Assembly (NCBI GenBank): GCA_947169245.1
Contig: CAMVPA010000014.1
Location: 1 to 64,000, forward strand
DNA: 64,000 nucleotides
Reading direction: 5' to 3'
DNA from: an uncultured Prevotellaceae bacterium
Lineage (GTDB): Bacteria > Bacteroidota > Bacteroidia > Bacteroidales > Bacteroidaceae
A program made the position numbers and the translations under genes. Below, piece after piece: positions 61,567 to 64,000 of the stretch. The notes under the pieces were generated by a model. That model was not told the origin of the DNA. It did not search any database and saw only the letters and a list, made by a program, of their open reading frames with translations. Position 1 is the first letter of the stretch; every line of letters starts with the position of its first letter.

Positions 61567-64000
61567 AACAGGTCATCGTCAAAGTCCGGCACGTTCTCGT
61601 CGTCAGCCTCCTCCGTCTCCTCGGGCATGTCCTCTATGTCGGGCTGGTCGGTCTGTTCGGGAATCTCGAGTAGCTGTTCGTCGCTGATACTAAGCGGCAT
61701 GAATGTCTTCTCATAGAACTCCTCGTAGTCGTTGTAGCTGTAGCGGGTGCCGATGAGCTTCAGGTTCTGCTGGCTGATGACGATGCTTCGCGTGTGGTGC
61801 AGGCGGGGCCTCATGGCTTCGTCGCCATGCAGCCTGCGAGCATACTGCAGAGCCTCGTCGTAGTTCATGAAGCCGCCAATCAGCAGGCGGTGTATGTCGC
61901 CCTCCTTCTCGACGGTCAGCTCGAAGTTGCGCACCATGAAGTTGGTGAAGTTGTAGCGTGCCATCTCGAACAGCAGCTGGTTCTCGTTGACGGAGTCGGC
62001 CTCGAAGGCGATGATAAAGAGGAAGTCGGTGTTACGCTCTGCCGACAGTGTATCGGTCGAGGTGGAATCGGCAGCCAGTGTGACGTCGCGTCGCGACCAC
62101 ACGTCGCCAAGGTCGAACTTGCCGCCGTGCAGTGCACGTCCCTCCTGAACACCCTTCACAATCATGCCGGCCATCTCCGATACCTCGTTCTTCGGGTACT
62201 TCTCCACCACCTGCTTCATCTCGGCCAGACAGCCGGTGGCGTCGCCCTCGTTGAGCAGTGTCAGGCCGTTGATGAAGATGAACTTCGGCCGGTTCTCGCC
62301 CAATGGGAAGCGCTCCTGCGAGATGTGGGCGTTGCCCTTCACCTCCAGGTATTGCTCTTGTTTGAAGGCCTCGTAGGTGGCTGCGTAGAGCGAGTCCTCG
62401 ATGTGCTGGCCGAAGCGGGCGTTCTCCTCGAAGTAGGGGTCGCTCAGCAGGATGGTCCACTGGCTTTCGGCGAAGTCGGCCTTCAGGTGGCTCAGACAGG
62501 CGTCGGCAGTCTCATACTTGCCCATGCGCGAGTAGAGCAGATAGAGGTGGTACCACACGTCGTCCATCTTCTCGAAGTCATCATACTGGTTCGTCAGTCT
62601 CAGCAGCTGTTTCTCGGCCAGGCGCAGGTTGTCGAGCTTGTCTTTGAAGATGACACCCGCATTGAACAGTCCGTCCTTGATGATGTTGTTGCTCTCGGCC
62701 ACCTGTTCTTCAGTAAACGGTATCTGTGCCAGATAGTACTCTCGCTTGTGGGGGTCGTTGGCGGCGCTGTCGTTGGCAGCAATGGCGGGGGTGTTGGCCA
62801 GGCTGTCGGCGGGGAAATCGCCCACCGAGGCGCTGTCCGGGAATTCCGGGGTGCCTTGGCCTTCCGGATTCTCTGGATTCTCCATGGCCGGCATGCTGCC
62901 CACCACCGTCTGGTTCACGCGTTGCCAGTCGTCCTGGTTCTCGCGCTTGCCCCACTGACGCTGGAAGGTCTGCTTACCCTGGCTCACGGCCTGCGGGTTG
63001 TAGAAGTACCACTGTCCGTTGCCCTGAACTGTCGGCGTTGCGGGCGTATTCTGTTGGCGGTTGTTCATGTTGGTGTTGCCTGCTGCACCACGTTTCTGCA
63101 ACTGGCGTTCCACCTCGGCCTCCTGTTCCTTGTCGCGCTCCTCCTTCTCCTTCTTCTTCAGGGCCTCAATCACGCGGTCGATGGCGGCGTTGCGGTCGTT
63201 CTCGTCCATCTTCGCCAGCAGCTGCAGTGAGTCCTGCAGGTAGACGGCATCGGTGTGGGGCACCAGCTCGTCGAGCACCTTCGAGCGTTGCGACAGCTCC
63301 TCGTAGTCGGGACGCTCCTTGTCCAGCATGCCGATGGCGGCGCCGTAGCAGCGCTGGGCGTCGTTATACTTCTCCATGGTCCAGTAGAGGTCGCCCAGGC
63401 GGAGCAGCAGCACGCCCTTCTCAATGCCCGAGCGGGTGGCTTTCTCGTTGCCTTTCTCGTAGGCGGCTATGGCCTTCGTCGTATCGTTCTGTGCCAGATA
63501 GATGTTGCCGATGGCGTAGTACACCTGGTCCAGATAGTCTTTGTTGTTGTCGTTACGCGCCATGCGCTTCAGTTTGCTGATTATCTGGCGCGCACGATTC
63601 TTGCCCATCACCTCGGTCTGTGCGATGCGCGCGTTGAAGGTTAGCTCGTAGGGCGGGTTCTGGCGAATGGTGTGTGCGTAGGCCTTGTAGGCCTCGTCAC
63701 GATGCCCCAGCGCCGTCTCCACCTGTCCTATGATGAACCACACGCGTGCCTTTTGCGTTTTCCGTCGCTCGCTCTTGGCGACCTTTCTGAGGTAGGGTAG
63801 GGACTTCTCCAGTTCGCCGTTGCGCAGGTAGTAGTTGGCATAGGTGGCATCCCAGTCGCGCACGGCGCGGTAGTGTATGGAGTCGCGGCTCATGTTGCGT
63901 ATGACGTCCTCGGCTTCGTAGAGCCAGCCCAGCTCTGTGTAGCACTTGGCCAGCCATGCGCGTGCCAGCGAATTCTGCATGGGTTGCGTCTCATAGAGCC
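61563..64000 (-). CDS. porW: TPR protein PorW/SprE family, 5' end outside window
   Basis: At least 812 residues are visible; the frame continues beyond position 64000 (LYETQP precedes the internal Met at 63980), so the start is missing. TPR-type helical repeats run through the first ~230 visible residues (FIIGQVETALGHRDEAYKAY, AIAAYEKGNE). A Lys/Glu coiled stretch follows, then the family signature WYFYNPQAVSQGKQTFQRQWGK (read as WYFYNP and QGKQTFQRQWG), more helical repeats, and an acidic C-terminus (DDENVPDFDDDLF). PorW/SprE is a T9SS accessory lipoprotein. Adjacent to porX. Confidence 0.87.
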   Translation of the reverse strand, partial: LYETQPMQNSLARAWLAKCYTELGWLYEAEDVIRNMSRDSIHYRAVRDWDATYANYYLRNGELEKSLPYLRKVAKSERRKTQKARVWFIIGQVETALGHRDEAYKAYAHTIRQNPPYELTFNARIAQTEVMGKNRARQIISKLKRMARNDNNKDYLDQVYYAIGNIYLAQNDTTKAIAAYEKGNEKATRSGIEKGVLLLRLGDLYWTMEKYNDAQRCYGAAIGMLDKERPDYEELSQRSKVLDELVPHTDAVYLQDSLQLLAKMDENDRNAAIDRVIEALKKKEKEERDKEQEAEVERQLQKRGAAGNTNMNNRQQNTPATPTVQGNGQWYFYNPQAVSQGKQTFQRQWGKRENQDDWQRVNQTVVGSMPAMENPENPEGQGTPEFPDSASVGDFPADSLANTPAIAANDSAANDPHKREYYLAQIPFTEEQVAESNNIIKDGLFNAGVIFKDKLDNLRLAEKQLLRLTNQYDDFEKMDDVWYHLYLLYSRMGKYETADACLSHLKADFAESQWTILLSDPYFEENARFGQHIEDSLYAATYEAFKQEQYLEVKGNAHISQERFPLGENRPKFIFINGLTLLNEGDATGCLAEMKQVVEKYPKNEVSEMAGMIVKGVQEGRALHGGKFDLGDVWSRRDVTLAADSTSTDTLSAERNTDFLFIIAFEADSVNENQLLFEMARYNFTNFMVRNFELTVEKEGDIHRLLIGGFMNYDEALQYARRLHGDEAMRPRLHHTRSIVISQQNLKLIGTRYSYNDYEEFYEKTFMPLSISDEQLLEIPEQTDQPDIEDMPEETEEADDENVPDFDDDLF

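Noticed and set aside
61794..63230. 478-codon plus-strand frame opposite porW
   Set aside because: Antisense shadow of the TPR gene; Val/Leu/His-rich composition and no recognisable motif.

Overview
The window looks like a chromosomal segment of a gut- or rumen-type Bacteroidales bacterium, most likely Prevotellaceae. The evidence is: BspA-type leucine-rich surface proteins; a SusC/SusD pair; PorX and PorW homologues of the type 9 secretion system (T9SS); GldH; GH127/GH51 arabinosidases; and Bacteroidetes-type promoters (TTTG, 19-21 bp, TAnnTTTG). Species cannot be fixed from sequence alone.

Layout. 1-13.8 kb: four co-oriented secreted or surface proteins. Three are large mosaics (LRR_5, Big_2, MBG and chitobiase-like modules) sharing a C-terminal region, and one is a beta-helix-like protein; two of the mosaics share a 639-bp block of identical DNA. 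13.8-16.7 kb (minus): holB-ricT-gldH. 16.8-21.2 kb: aldA-lutABC, which would oxidise lactaldehyde to lactate and then pyruvate. 21.2-21.8 kb: a small HD hydrolase. 22-27.7 kb: two tandem GH127-like beta-L-arabinofuranosidases. 27.8-32 kb: an AI-2E-type permease, metF and a GH51 alpha-L-arabinofuranosidase. 32-36 kb: an orphan response regulator and a large multidomain glycosyl hydrolase. 36-38.7 kb: tRNA-Lys, tdk, rsmI and a coiled-coil lipoprotein. 38.8-50.2 kb: an M64 metallopeptidase divergent from a susC-susD-lipoprotein-M6 metallopeptidase locus, which looks like a protein- or glycoprotein-directed uptake system. 50.2-61 kb: housekeeping genes tadA, birA, pyrH, DUF4834, pssA, psd, dnaE, trxA and tsaE. 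60-64 kb (minus): porX and porW, with porW running off the right edge.

Two themes link the regions. First, several exported proteins end in a short tag (YxLxGxRV...GIYIxxGxK), while porX and porW lie in the same window; this is consistent with a T9SS cell-surface lifestyle built on plant or host glycans and proteins. Second, the same kinds of short repeats that fill intergenic gaps (9-mers, heptamers and GC-rich palindromes) also occur as in-frame insertions inside conserved proteins: LutA, LutC, BirA, DnaE and TsaE. They also form the 3' ends and stop codons of others. This is the most unusual feature here and resembles, by analogy only, the palindromic elements known inside Rickettsia genes.

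Many housekeeping genes have a -7 box only 5-12 nt before the start codon, which suggests leaderless or nearly leaderless mRNAs.
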